Of a DNA stretch of 64,000 nucleotides, positions 55,095-62,705 are shown piece after piece. The stretch comes from Streptomyces niger (lineage in GTDB: Bacteria > Actinomycetota > Actinomycetes > Streptomycetales > Streptomycetaceae). Below the pieces are notes generated by a model that worked only from the letters and a program-made list of their open reading frames with translations, had not been told where the DNA came from and did not search any database. Position 1 is the first letter of the stretch. The number at the start of each line of letters is the position of its first letter. The stretch spans positions 389,744 to 453,743 of the forward strand of contig NZ_JOFQ01000004.1 of NCBI RefSeq assembly GCF_000718305.1, read 5' to 3'. A program made the translations under genes and the position numbers.

Positions 55095-55940
55095 ATGGAT
55101 ACCGGCAGTTCGCCCGGAGACCCGGGGGGCGCCTGGCAGCGTGCGGTCAGGGCGCTGGAGCGCGCTGCCCGCGCCGAAGCGCTCGCCGAGCGGTACGAAC
55201 GGCTCGCCCTGGAGTCCGGAAACACCCGCCACGCCGAACTGGCCGCAAACCACCGCCGGTCGGCGGCGTGCCACCGTTCCTCGGCGCGGCTGCAGAAGAC
55301 GTTCGCCCAGCAGCTGATGTCCCTGACCGGCCCGCAGGACACCCAGCCGCTCTTCATGAGCGTGGTCGCCGAGGCCTGCGGCACCGACAGCGCCGCCCTC
55401 ACCCTGGTGGGCTCCGACCAGAGCCAGCTCGCGGTGGCCGCTTCCGACAAGGGATCGCGCGCCGCCCAGGACCTGGAGTACGTCCTGGGCGAAGGCCCGG
55501 GCACGGACGCCGCGGCCGGCCGCCACCGCGTCTCCGCCACCGGCCTGGACATCGAGCAGCGCTGGCCCGCCTACGGCCCGGCCGTCACGGCACTCGGCTT
55601 CGGCGAGGTGATCGCCGTACCTTTGAAGACGCCCGACGGGTGCCTGGGTTCGCTGGCGGTCTTCGACCCCCGGCCCGGTGCCGCCACGAACACGGTCTTC
55701 GCCGACGTCACCCAGGGCCTGGTGCAAACCATGCTGCTGGGCCCGGACGCCGATCCCGAGCTCTACGGCGGGACGGACCACCGCGACGCCGTGCACCAGG
55801 CCGCGGGGATGGTGTCCGTACAGGAACACTGCCCCGTCGGAGACGCCCTCGCGCTCATCAAGGCGAGGGCCTATGCGGACGGGGTACCCGTCAACGAAAT
55901 GGCGGAGCGGATCGTGAGTGGGGCGTTCCGTCTTGCCTGA
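55095..55940 (+). CDS. GAF and ANTAR domain regulator 1
   Basis: 281 residues. A helical N-terminus (Ala/Arg-rich, about 10-75), a GAF sensor domain (about 80-215) and a C-terminal ANTAR domain (about 225-278; VHQAAGMVSVQEHCPVGDAL, then LIKARAYADGVPVNEMAERI). ANTAR proteins bind paired hairpins in RNA and stop premature termination. Its ANTAR domain has the alanine/glycine helix 1 and aromatic helix 3 expected. Starts 26 bases after the CheR stop. Confidence 0.88.
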   Translation: MDTGSSPGDPGGAWQRAVRALERAARAEALAERYERLALESGNTRHAELAANHRRSAACHRSSARLQKTFAQQLMSLTGPQDTQPLFMSVVAEACGTDSAALTLVGSDQSQLAVAASDKGSRAAQDLEYVLGEGPGTDAAAGRHRVSATGLDIEQRWPAYGPAVTALGFGEVIAVPLKTPDGCLGSLAVFDPRPGAATNTVFADVTQGLVQTMLLGPDADPELYGGTDHRDAVHQAAGMVSVQEHCPVGDALALIKARAYADGVPVNEMAERIVSGAFRLA

Positions 55941-55996
55941 GAGGCAAAGATGGCGCAAAGTTCGCAGGACGCTGCGACTCGCCTGAAGGGGGCGTC

Positions 55997-56740
55997 ATGA
56001 CGACACCGGCACAGCAGATCGCCGACGTGTTCGTAGAACTGTCCGGAGGGAGCGCGGGTGCGCCCCTGGAGGCCCCCGAGCTGCTGGCCACACTCGTGCG
56101 GTACGGCCCGGAACTGCTCGGCGTGCACGCGGTCGGCACGGTGGCCGCCGTCGACGCCCGCGCCGAGCCGCAGGTCGCCGGCTCCGAGGACGGTGCGCAG
56201 CTGCTGAAACGCGAGGCCCTGAAGTGGGCCGAGGGCCCCGGTACGGAGGCCCGCAACAGCGGCCGGCCGATCCCCTGTGTCGCACTCGACGGCCAGGCGG
56301 CCATGCGGCGCTGGCCGCGATACACCTCGCGGGCGCTGGAGCTGGGATACACCCGGGCCGCCGCCTTCCCGCTGCGGACCCGTGAGCGGCCCGTGGGGGC
56401 GCTGGTCCTGCTGGGCTCCCCGGCGGACGCCCCGATGTCGGAGGAGACCGGGGCGCTCGCCCAGGCGCTGGCGGACTTCACCGCGCTCGCCCTGATACGC
56501 GAACACGAGCTGCAGGAGAGCCGGACGCTGTCCGGTCAGCTGGAGCACGCACTGGTGAGCCGCGTGATCATCGAGCAGGCCAAGGGCGTGCTCGCCAACA
56601 GCTGCGGGCTCACCATGGACGGCGCCTTCGCGCTGCTGCGCGGCCACGCCCGTGCCCACCGCCGGCTGCTGAGCGACGTCGCGCACGACGTGGTCGAGGG
56701 CCGCCTCCGGCTTGACGGCGGCGACAACGGCCTCACGTAG
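55997..56740 (+). CDS. GAF and ANTAR domain regulator 2
   Basis: 247 residues, a second GAF-ANTAR protein directly after the first. GAF about 25-160 (ELLATLVRYGPELLGVHAVGTVAAV at its start). The ANTAR domain near 185-240 is canonical: LVSRVIIEQAKGVLANSCGL, DGAFALLRGHARAHRRLLSDVA. Start ATG 55997 with GAAGGGGG site, 56 bases downstream. The pair plus CheB/CheR forms one gene cluster. Confidence 0.9.
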   Translation: MTTPAQQIADVFVELSGGSAGAPLEAPELLATLVRYGPELLGVHAVGTVAAVDARAEPQVAGSEDGAQLLKREALKWAEGPGTEARNSGRPIPCVALDGQAAMRRWPRYTSRALELGYTRAAAFPLRTRERPVGALVLLGSPADAPMSEETGALAQALADFTALALIREHELQESRTLSGQLEHALVSRVIIEQAKGVLANSCGLTMDGAFALLRGHARAHRRLLSDVAHDVVEGRLRLDGGDNGLT

Positions 56741-56855
56741 CGCCGCCCGGGCACCTTTCGTCCCACCGGCACGTTGAGCATCACGACGGACACGACCGCT
56801 CCGGGCACCGGAGCGGGCGACCGCCGGCCCTCAGGGGTGGCCTGCGCCGTCAACT

Positions 56856-56871
56856 TCTACACCCGTGTAGA
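56856..56871. promoter_or_regulatory. Probable BlaI-type operator upstream of the TerB gene
   Basis: TCTACACCCGTGTAGA, a perfect TCTACA-N4-TGTAGA inverted repeat, 54 bases upstream of the TerB gene start. The arms carry the TACA/TGTA core bound by BlaI/MecI repressors. The same arms recur at 58684-58699. Confidence 0.65.
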
Positions 56872-56924
56872 TTTCAGCTCTGCGCAGTCGTGCGCAACGG
56901 ACGAGGGACGACGAGGAGATTCAG

Positions 56925-57380
56925 ATGGCGCTGTGGGACCGGATCAAGGATTCCGCGCAGACGATGCAGACCCAGCTGGTCGCGAAGAAGAACGACCTCA
57001 AAAGCGGTGCCTTCCGGGACGCGAGCATGGCCATGTGCGCGCTGGTGGCCGCGGCGGACGGCACCGTCGACCCGTCCGAGCGCCGCCGGGTGGCCCAGCT
57101 GATCATGTCCAACGAGGTGCTGCAGAACTTCGCGGCGGACGACCTGCAGCGCCGCTTCGACGGTTACCTCGACAAGCTCATCGCCGACTTCGACTTCGGC
57201 AAGGTGAGCGTGATGCAGGAGATCGGCAAGGTGAAGAAGAAGCCGACCGAGGCGCGGGCCGTCATCCAGATCGGCATCGTCATCGGCGGCGCCGACGGCG
57301 ACTTCGACAAGACCGAGCAGGCCGTCGTGCGCGAGGTCTGCTTCGCGCTGGACATCCCGCCGGCCGAGTTCGACCTGTGA
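56925..57380 (+). CDS. TerB-family tellurite-resistance-like protein
   Basis: 151 residues; helical, acidic TerB fold known to bind calcium-like metal ions. Conserved pattern: MALWDRIKDSAQTMQTQL, AMCALVAAADGTVDPSERRR with DGxVDxxE, and IVIGGADGDFDKTEQAVVRE with DGDFDxxE. Start ATG 56925 with a GAGGAGA site. The TerB proteins of Streptomyces sit in membrane-stress clusters. It has a BlaI-like site in its promoter. Confidence 0.9.
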   Translation: MALWDRIKDSAQTMQTQLVAKKNDLKSGAFRDASMAMCALVAAADGTVDPSERRRVAQLIMSNEVLQNFAADDLQRRFDGYLDKLIADFDFGKVSVMQEIGKVKKKPTEARAVIQIGIVIGGADGDFDKTEQAVVREVCFALDIPPAEFDL

Positions 57381-57438
57381 CGGATCACCGGCGACGGATC
57401 ACCGGCGACGGGTCGGCCGTGGTGACGGGTCGGCCGTG
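57380..57438 (+). repeat. Short tandem duplications after the TerB stop codon
   Basis: ACGGATCACCGGCG occurs at 57380-57393 and 57394-57407, and ACGGGTCGGCCGTG at 57408-57421 and 57425-57438. They begin with the last base of the stop codon of the TerB gene. Confidence 0.8.
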
Positions 57439-57466
57439 ACGGGCCACCGGGTGCGGCCCGCGGCGG

Positions 57467-57730
57467 TCAGCTGCGGGCCCCCGGTTCGCCGGGGGTGCCG
57501 GGCGCCTCGTCGTGCGTGCGGGAGCTGATGACGTCGCCGGGCCGGGCGCGGATCGTGCGCGGCGGCGGGCCGTCGTCGTCCGGGTGGACGCCGTCCTTCA
57601 TCGCCCGGGTCTCGCTCTTGAGGATGCGGGTCGCCTTGCCGGCGGACCGTACGAGATCGGGCAGCCGCTTGGCCGCGAGCAGCACGATGACAACGATGAG
57701 GAGCAGCGCGATCTCACTGATCCCGAACAT
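57467..57730 (-). CDS. Twin-arginine translocase TatA/TatE-like protein
   Basis: 87 residues: short N-terminus (MFGISEIALLLIVVIVLLAA), the Tat Phe-Gly hinge and amphipathic helix KRLPDLVRSAGKATRILKSE, and a polar C-terminal tail. Start ATG 57730 with AGAGGA site. It is a Sec-independent export component, but no TatC is nearby, so it is a paralogue or stand-alone copy. Convergent with TerB. Confidence 0.88.
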   Translation of the reverse strand: MFGISEIALLLIVVIVLLAAKRLPDLVRSAGKATRILKSETRAMKDGVHPDDDGPPPRTIRARPGDVISSRTHDEAPGTPGEPGARS

Positions 57731-57780
57731 CCCGGGTCCTCTCTTCCCCCTCCGCACGGAGGGCAACATGAGCGTACTGG

Positions 57781-58644
57781 TCAGTGCCGCGGCCCGGAAT
57801 CGGGGCCGCTGAAGTCGGGTCCCGAATGATTCGGGCTCGCGTAGTCGCCGCTGGCGTAATCGCCACTCGCGTAGTCGCCGCTCGTGTAGTCCCCGCTCGC
57901 GTAGTCACCACTTGCATAGTCCCCGGTCGCGTAGTCGCCGGTCGCATAGTCCGGCGCCGCGAAGTCCGGGCTGCTGTAGCCGGGGCGGGGCCGGGAGCCG
58001 GTCTCCCGGGCGGGTGGCGGGGCGGCCCGGAGCCGCCGCTCCAGGTGCGGCACGATCCCGTGCCCCAGCAGCGCCAGCTGCCAGGCCTCGCGCGCCTGCC
58101 GCAGCCGCTCGCCGGACGCGTCGGCACCGCCCGGCGTCGCCGCCCGGTGCCGGGCCGCGGTGCCGAGCAGTCCGGCGACGCCGCAGGCCAAGGAGGCCGC
58201 GGTGACCACCACGGAGACCTGCCCGGCGGTGATCAGGGCGTCCGCGAGGGCGCGTTGCGAAGCGGCCGGCCGCAGGAGGTAGCCCAGCAGGAAGAAGACG
58301 GCCGCCGCCACGGCGGCCAGGCTCGGCACCAACACGCCGAGCAGAGGCAGCACCCCGCGCCACCGACCCTGCCCCGCCTCGCCGTCGCCGTCGACGCCGG
58401 CACCGGCATCGGCACCGGTCGCGCCCTCCCGGAGGGCGAGATACGTCCGGTACTCCGGCGCGGCCGCCTCCGCGAGCTGGGCGGCCTCGGTGAGCGCGTC
58501 GGCGCGCAGCTGCCTGCCGAGCTCTCCGGTGCGGTCGGCCCGTACGGCCCGCGCGAGCTCACCGGTGCTCAGCGCCCGGTCCACCAGCCGCTCGAAGTCC
58601 GCCCTGTCCTGCGCCCGCAGGCCTTCCCGCCGTAACCGTGCCAT
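57781..58644 (-). CDS. Membrane protein with tandem GDYAS-type repeats
   Basis: 287 residues, starting ATG 58644 (MARLRREGLR). N-terminal charged helical part (about 1-95), then two or three hydrophobic helices (GVLPLLGVLVPSLAAVAAAV and VVVTAASLACGVAGLLGTA), a helical cytosolic segment, and a C-terminal tail of eight consecutive five-residue units (DYATG, DYASG, DYTSG). No family is recognised for the whole. It is divergent from blaI, sharing a promoter region that has a BlaI-like site. Confidence 0.8.
   Translation of the reverse strand: MARLRREGLRAQDRADFERLVDRALSTGELARAVRADRTGELGRQLRADALTEAAQLAEAAAPEYRTYLALREGATGADAGAGVDGDGEAGQGRWRGVLPLLGVLVPSLAAVAAAVFFLLGYLLRPAASQRALADALITAGQVSVVVTAASLACGVAGLLGTAARHRAATPGGADASGERLRQAREAWQLALLGHGIVPHLERRLRAAPPPARETGSRPRPGYSSPDFAAPDYATGDYATGDYASGDYASGDYTSGDYASGDYASGDYASPNHSGPDFSGPDSGPRH
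57841..57960 (-). repeat. 15-base tandem repeats, eight copies, coding for GDYAS units
   Basis: Eight contiguous 15-base units from 57841, each of the form GTAGTCGCCGCTCGC on the plus strand, encode the tail of the membrane protein. Variation is almost all in third codon positions. Confidence 0.92.
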
Positions 58645-58683
58645 CGCTTCCCCGCTTCCGCCCCCATGCCTGGCAGCGTTGAA

Positions 58684-58699
58684 TCTACAGCACTGTAGA
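58684..58699. promoter_or_regulatory. Probable BlaI operator in the divergent blaI promoter region
   Basis: TCTACAGCACTGTAGA: TCTACA-N4-TGTAGA with exact arms as at 56856-56871. It is 39 bases upstream of the repeat-bearing membrane protein start and about 157 bases from the blaI start. Confidence 0.7.
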
Positions 58700-58855
58700 A
58701 ACGAGGGCGGGCCGCCCGGGCGTGCCCGGCTGCTTCCGTCGGTACGACTCGACGCGCTTCCGTCGGTACGGCCCGACGTGCTTCCGTCAGTACGATGGCC
58801 GCCCCACGGAACGTACGAGCACACGTGCGGACGGGCGGCGGAGGGAGACGGCGGA

Positions 58856-59317
58856 GTGGACCGCGGAGCGGGCAGGCGAGCGGGCGAGGGACGGCACGAG
58901 CGCGACCCCCGCGGGCGCCGGCGCGGCCAGGGTGAGCTGGAGGCCCAGGTCCTGTCGGTGCTGCGGCTGTCTTCGGGCCCGGCGACGGCGGCCTGGGTGC
59001 AGGAACGTCTCGACGGCGACCTCGCCTACACCACCGTCATGACCATCCTCTCCCGGCTGCTGGCCAAGGGCGCCGTCACCCGCGAGCGGCTGGGCCGCGC
59101 CTTCGTGTGGCAGGCCGCGTCCGACGAGGCCGGGCTCGCCGCGCTGCGCATGCGCCGGGTGCTGGACGGGGAGACCGATCGCGAAGCGGTACTGGCCAGC
59201 TTCGTCACGGCCCTCTCCCCCGACGACGAGCGGCTGCTGCGCGGCCTGCTCCACGAAGCATCGGACATGCCGGCGGGGCCCGAAGTGACCGGCACGGAAC
59301 AGGCGCCGGAGGGCTGA
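58856..59317 (+). CDS. BlaI/MecI family transcriptional repressor
   Basis: 153 residues from GTG 58856, with a GGAGGG site 9 bases upstream. Winged-helix DNA-binding domain: GELEAQVLSVLRLSSGPATA, then WVQERLDGDLAYTTVMTILS and LLAKGAVTRERLGRAFVW. A C-terminal dimer/cleavage region follows. BlaI repressors are inactivated by a partner protease-sensor, here probably the M56 protein encoded 3 bases after it. In actinobacteria such pairs control membrane- and respiratory-stress genes as well as beta-lactamase. Confidence 0.9.
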   Translation: MDRGAGRRAGEGRHERDPRGRRRGQGELEAQVLSVLRLSSGPATAAWVQERLDGDLAYTTVMTILSRLLAKGAVTRERLGRAFVWQAASDEAGLAALRMRRVLDGETDREAVLASFVTALSPDDERLLRGLLHEASDMPAGPEVTGTEQAPEG

Positions 59318-59320
59318 CCG

Positions 59321-60259
59321 GTGGGCGTGTTCGTCTTCCTGCCCCTGGTCCTCCCCCTCACCGCCTGGCCGGTCGCGCGCCTGGCCGAGCAGCACCTGCA
59401 CCCCCGCAGCGCCACCCGGCTGCTGGCCGGGGTAGCCGCCGTGCTGGCCGTGTGCAGCACGCTCTGCCTCGCCCTGATCATGGTCGTCGGCACCGCCCAG
59501 CTCCCCGGCAACCCGCTGCCGGACGGCTGGTCCGACCCGGAGGTCCGCGCGGCGGTCCCGTACGACGAGGTCGCGGGCAAGGCCGCGATCCCCGCGCTGC
59601 TCGCGGTGGCCGTGGCGGGCGGCCGCACGCTCTGGCGCCACCTGCGGGTACGCCGCCGGGCGACCCGCGCGCTGGCGGGGCTGCCCGGTTCGCCGGTGGC
59701 GGTCCTGCCGGACAGCGCGCCGTACGCGTACGCGCTGCCGTCCCGGCGCCCCGGACGCGGCCGGATCGTGGTCTCCACGGCGATGCTGGCGCGGCTGGAC
59801 TCGCGCGAGCGGCGGGCCCTGTTCGCGCACGAACGGGCACACCTGACGGGCCGCCACCATCGTTACCTGCTGGCCGTGCAGCTCGCGGCCCGGGCCAATC
59901 CGTTCCTGCTGCCGCTGCGTACGGCGACGGAGTTCTGCGCCGAGCGCTGGGCGGACGAGGAGGCGGCGCGGGCGGTCGGCGACCGACGGGCCACGGCCCG
60001 CGCGGTGGGCAAGGCCGCGCTGGTCACCGGCGGCGCCCCGCTGGCCGGGCTGGCGTCGTTCGCCGCTCCGGGCCCCGTGCCGCGGCGGGTGGCCGCGCTG
60101 CTCGGGCCCGGCCCGCCGGCCCGCAGCCTGCCCCCGGCGCTCACCCCCGCCGGGCTCGCCACCCTCGTCGCGGCGGCCGGCACCCTCGCCTCGGCCCTCT
60201 CCTCCGTCAACGCCACGGTCGCGCTCTTCCTGGTCCTCCACGCGGCGACCCCGCTGTGA
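59321..60259 (+). CDS. M56/M48-type membrane metallopeptidase (BlaR-like sensor)
   Basis: 312 residues with four or so helices and a zinc-protease motif in FAHERAHL (HExxH, about residue 165) with a downstream E in FCAERWADEEA. This is the M56 peptidase domain of BlaR1/MecR1 without the penicillin-binding sensor domain, as common in actinobacteria. Start GTG 59321, 3 bases after the blaI stop, so coupled. It should relay a membrane signal by cleaving BlaI or a partner. Confidence 0.88.
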   Translation: MGVFVFLPLVLPLTAWPVARLAEQHLHPRSATRLLAGVAAVLAVCSTLCLALIMVVGTAQLPGNPLPDGWSDPEVRAAVPYDEVAGKAAIPALLAVAVAGGRTLWRHLRVRRRATRALAGLPGSPVAVLPDSAPYAYALPSRRPGRGRIVVSTAMLARLDSRERRALFAHERAHLTGRHHRYLLAVQLAARANPFLLPLRTATEFCAERWADEEAARAVGDRRATARAVGKAALVTGGAPLAGLASFAAPGPVPRRVAALLGPGPPARSLPPALTPAGLATLVAAAGTLASALSSVNATVALFLVLHAATPL

Positions 60260-60285
60260 GGGCGCCCGCCCCCGGCCGGAGCGGG

Positions 60286-60319
60286 TCGGCGCCCTCGGCG
60301 CCCTCGGCGCCCTCGGCGC
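60286..60319 (+). repeat. 9-base tandem repeat (about four copies)
   Basis: Four near-exact copies of CGGCGCCCT between the M56 stop and the convergent TetR gene's stop. Confidence 0.7.
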
Positions 60320-60916
60320 TCAGGGCCGCTCCGCCGTGAGGTACCGCTGCACCGTCGGCGCCAGCCAGGCGACGACCTCGTCGTGGTCGAGGCCGACGGC
60401 GGGCGGGACCCGCACGACGTAGCGGGCCAGCGCCATGCCCACGATCTGCGAGCCGACCAGCACGGCCCGGACCGGCGCCTCGTCCGGCACCGGGCAGACC
60501 GCCGCGATCACCGGCCCCAGCTGGTCGCGGAAGATCGACCGCAGCCGCTCGGCACCCGCGTCCACCGTGACGCCGACCCGCACCATCCCGGTCAGCCGCT
60601 CGTCGCTCTCCCAGACGTCCAGGAAGTGGCGCACCAGCCGCTCGCCCAACCGGGCCGGGTCCACCGCCGACAGGTCCGGCATCCGCAGGTCGATCTCGGT
60701 CGCGGCGAGGAACAGCCCCTCCTTGTTGCCGTAGTAGCGCATGACCATGGACGGGTCGATGGCCGCGTCCCGGGCGATGGCGCGGATGGTCGCGCGTTCG
60801 TACCCCTCGGCGGCGAAGCGGTCGCGCGCCGCGGTGAGGATCGCGGCCCGGGTCGCGTCGGAGCGGCGAGGACGGGCCGGAGACTCGGGCGGCGCTGAGG
60901 GCTCGTTGTCAGCCAT
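60320..60916 (-). CDS. TetR-family regulator of the FAD monooxygenase
   Basis: 198 residues. N-terminal HTH: RRSDATRAAILTAARDRFAA, then YERATIRAIARDAAIDPSMV and MRYYGNKEGLF. The C-terminal domain matches the TetR_C group around HFLDVWESDERLTGMVRVGV. Start ATG 60916. It is divergent from an FAD monooxygenase and the gap is full of GTTG/CAAC half-sites, so it is very probably that gene's repressor. Confidence 0.9.
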   Translation of the reverse strand: MADNEPSAPPESPARPRRSDATRAAILTAARDRFAAEGYERATIRAIARDAAIDPSMVMRYYGNKEGLFLAATEIDLRMPDLSAVDPARLGERLVRHFLDVWESDERLTGMVRVGVTVDAGAERLRSIFRDQLGPVIAAVCPVPDEAPVRAVLVGSQIVGMALARYVVRVPPAVGLDHDEVVAWLAPTVQRYLTAERP

Positions 60917-60931
60917 GTCAACAAGCGTAGG

Positions 60932-60999
60932 CCAACAGCTGTTGACACGCCAGGGTTGCCGCCGTACGTTGCCAACAAGCGTTGACCAACGATCGTTGG
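60932..60999. promoter_or_regulatory. Operator array between TetR gene and FAD monooxygenase
   Basis: Three palindromes of the form CAAC-N4-GTTG: CCAACAGCTGTTGAC (60932-60946), CCAACAAGCGTTGACC (60972-60987) and CCAACGATCGTTGG (60986-60999). A half-site TCAACAAGCG also overlaps the TetR start. Confidence 0.75.
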
Positions 61000-61013
61000 C
61001 ACAGGAGGCGGCC

Positions 61014-62552
61014 ATGCACCGCGAATCCGGCACCACGACCCGCACCACACCCCCGCACCCCACCTCCGACGTCCTCGTCGTCGGCGCCGGGCCCACCGGC
61101 CTGCTGCTCGCCGGCGACCTCGCCGAGGCCGGGCTCGACGTCACCCTGCTGGAGCGCCGCGCCCCGGGAATCAGCAACCTCACCCGCTCCCTGGTGGTGC
61201 ACGCCCGCACCCTGGAGCAGTTCGACGCCCGCGGCCTGGCCGAGGACGTGATCGCCACCGGGCATCCGGTCACCTCGCTCCAGCTCTTCGGCGACGTGCG
61301 GATGGACCCGACCGGGCTGCCCACGCGCTACCCGTACGTCCTGGTCACACCCCAGTTCGAGGTCGAGCGGGTGCTGGCGGAGCGGGCCCGCAAGGCCGGC
61401 GTGACCTTCGCCTACGGCAACGAGGTCACCGGCATCCGCCAGGACGCGGACAGCGTCACGGCCACGGTCCGCACCACGGACGGCGCCACCGGCGAGTACC
61501 GCGCCGCCTACCTGGCCGGCACCGACGGCGCGCACAGCGGCGTGCGGCGGGCGCTCGGCCTGCCGTTCCCCGGCAAGGCCGTCATCCGGTCGGTCGTGCT
61601 CGCCGACGTACGGCTCACCGAAGCGCCGGCCGAGCCGCTCGTCGCCAAGGCCGACGGCGACGCCTTCGCCCTCGTCGCGGGCTTCGGCGACGGCTGGTAC
61701 CGGGTGATCGCCTGGCACCGCCGCCGGCAGGCCGACGACACGGCGCCGGTCGACCTGGCCGAGGTCCGCGAGCTGACCCGGCTCGCGCACGGCACCGACT
61801 ACGGCATGCGGGAAGCCCGCTGGATGTCCCGCTTCCACAGCGACGAGCGGCAGGTCCCCGAGTACCGCGTGGGCCGGGCCTTCCTCGCCGGCGACGCGGC
61901 CCACGTCCACTCCCCGGCCGGCGGCCAGGGCATGAACACCGGCCTGCAGGACGCCGCCAACCTCAGCTGGAAGCTGATCGCGGCCCTGCGCGGCCGGGCC
62001 ACGGACGAACTGCTGGACACGTACCACGCCGAGCGCCACCCGGTGGGCCGCACGGTGCTGCGCTCCAGCGGCGCGCTCATCCGGTTCGCGCTGCTGCAGA
62101 CCCGCGCGCAGCGCGTCGCCGGCGCGCTGGTGGGGCAGGTCGTGAAACACGTGCCGCCGCTGACGCGCCGCGCCATCGCGCAGGTCTCCGGCATCGGCAT
62201 CGCCTACCGGCGCGGCCGCGGCGACCACCCGCTCACCGGCCGGCGCGCGCCCGACATCCGGCTCGCCGACGGCAGCCGCCTCTACGAAGCGCTGCGCGGC
62301 AACCGCTTCGTGCTCATCACCCCGGCGTACGAGACGCCGGAGCTCGGCGGCCGGGACACCACCCGTCTCGCGCACGGCACCTGGCGCGGCGACCGCCGCA
62401 CCGCGCTGCTGGTCCGCCCCGACGGTTACATCGCCTGGGCCACGGACACCATGGACCGCGCGGCCCGCGCGGACGCCCTCGCGGCGGCCCTGCTGCACTG
62501 GACGGGACCGGCGGAGCAGGAGCCGGCCGCGGCGGCCTCCGCCCGGCGGTGA
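61014..62552 (+). CDS. FAD-dependent aromatic ring monooxygenase (PHBH family)
   Basis: 512 residues from ATG 61014 with a perfect AGGAGG site. FAD fold VLVVGAGPTGLLLAGDLAEA (about 20-40), the DG motif AGTDGAHSGVRRALG (about 170), and the second FAD motif LAGDAAHVHSPAGGQGMNTG (about 288-307). The C-terminal thioredoxin-like domain of the tetracenomycin/PgaE-type hydroxylases is present in shortened form. It hydroxylates an aromatic or quinone substrate using NAD(P)H; the regulated single-gene arrangement fits xenobiotic or phenol defence. No biosynthetic genes are next to it. Confidence 0.9.
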   Translation: MHRESGTTTRTTPPHPTSDVLVVGAGPTGLLLAGDLAEAGLDVTLLERRAPGISNLTRSLVVHARTLEQFDARGLAEDVIATGHPVTSLQLFGDVRMDPTGLPTRYPYVLVTPQFEVERVLAERARKAGVTFAYGNEVTGIRQDADSVTATVRTTDGATGEYRAAYLAGTDGAHSGVRRALGLPFPGKAVIRSVVLADVRLTEAPAEPLVAKADGDAFALVAGFGDGWYRVIAWHRRRQADDTAPVDLAEVRELTRLAHGTDYGMREARWMSRFHSDERQVPEYRVGRAFLAGDAAHVHSPAGGQGMNTGLQDAANLSWKLIAALRGRATDELLDTYHAERHPVGRTVLRSSGALIRFALLQTRAQRVAGALVGQVVKHVPPLTRRAIAQVSGIGIAYRRGRGDHPLTGRRAPDIRLADGSRLYEALRGNRFVLITPAYETPELGGRDTTRLAHGTWRGDRRTALLVRPDGYIAWATDTMDRAARADALAAALLHWTGPAEQEPAAAASARR

Positions 62553-62633
62553 ACGACCGAGGCGGCGCCTGCCCGGGACGGCCGCCCGGGGTGAGCGACC
62601 GGGACGGCGCCTGCCCGGGACGGCCGCCCGAGG
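62550..62633 (+). repeat. 42-base direct tandem duplication at the monooxygenase stop codon
   Basis: 62550-62591 and 62592-62633 are near-identical 42-base units. The first begins with the TGA stop codon and the second unit also starts TGA. The core GGCGCCTGCCCGGGACGGCC is present in both. Confidence 0.85.
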
Positions 62634-62640
62634 CCGGGCC

Positions 62641-62691
62641 GGTCCGGGCGGTCCGGGCGGTCCAGGCGGTCCAGGCGGTCCGGGCGGTCCG
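62641..62691 (+). repeat. 9-base tandem repeat (GGTCCGGGC, over five copies)
   Basis: Five to six contiguous copies of GGTCCGGGC with two copies carrying an A (GGTCCAGGC), just upstream of the YnfA gene. Confidence 0.85.
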
Positions 62692-62705
62692 CATACGCTG
62701 CCGGT

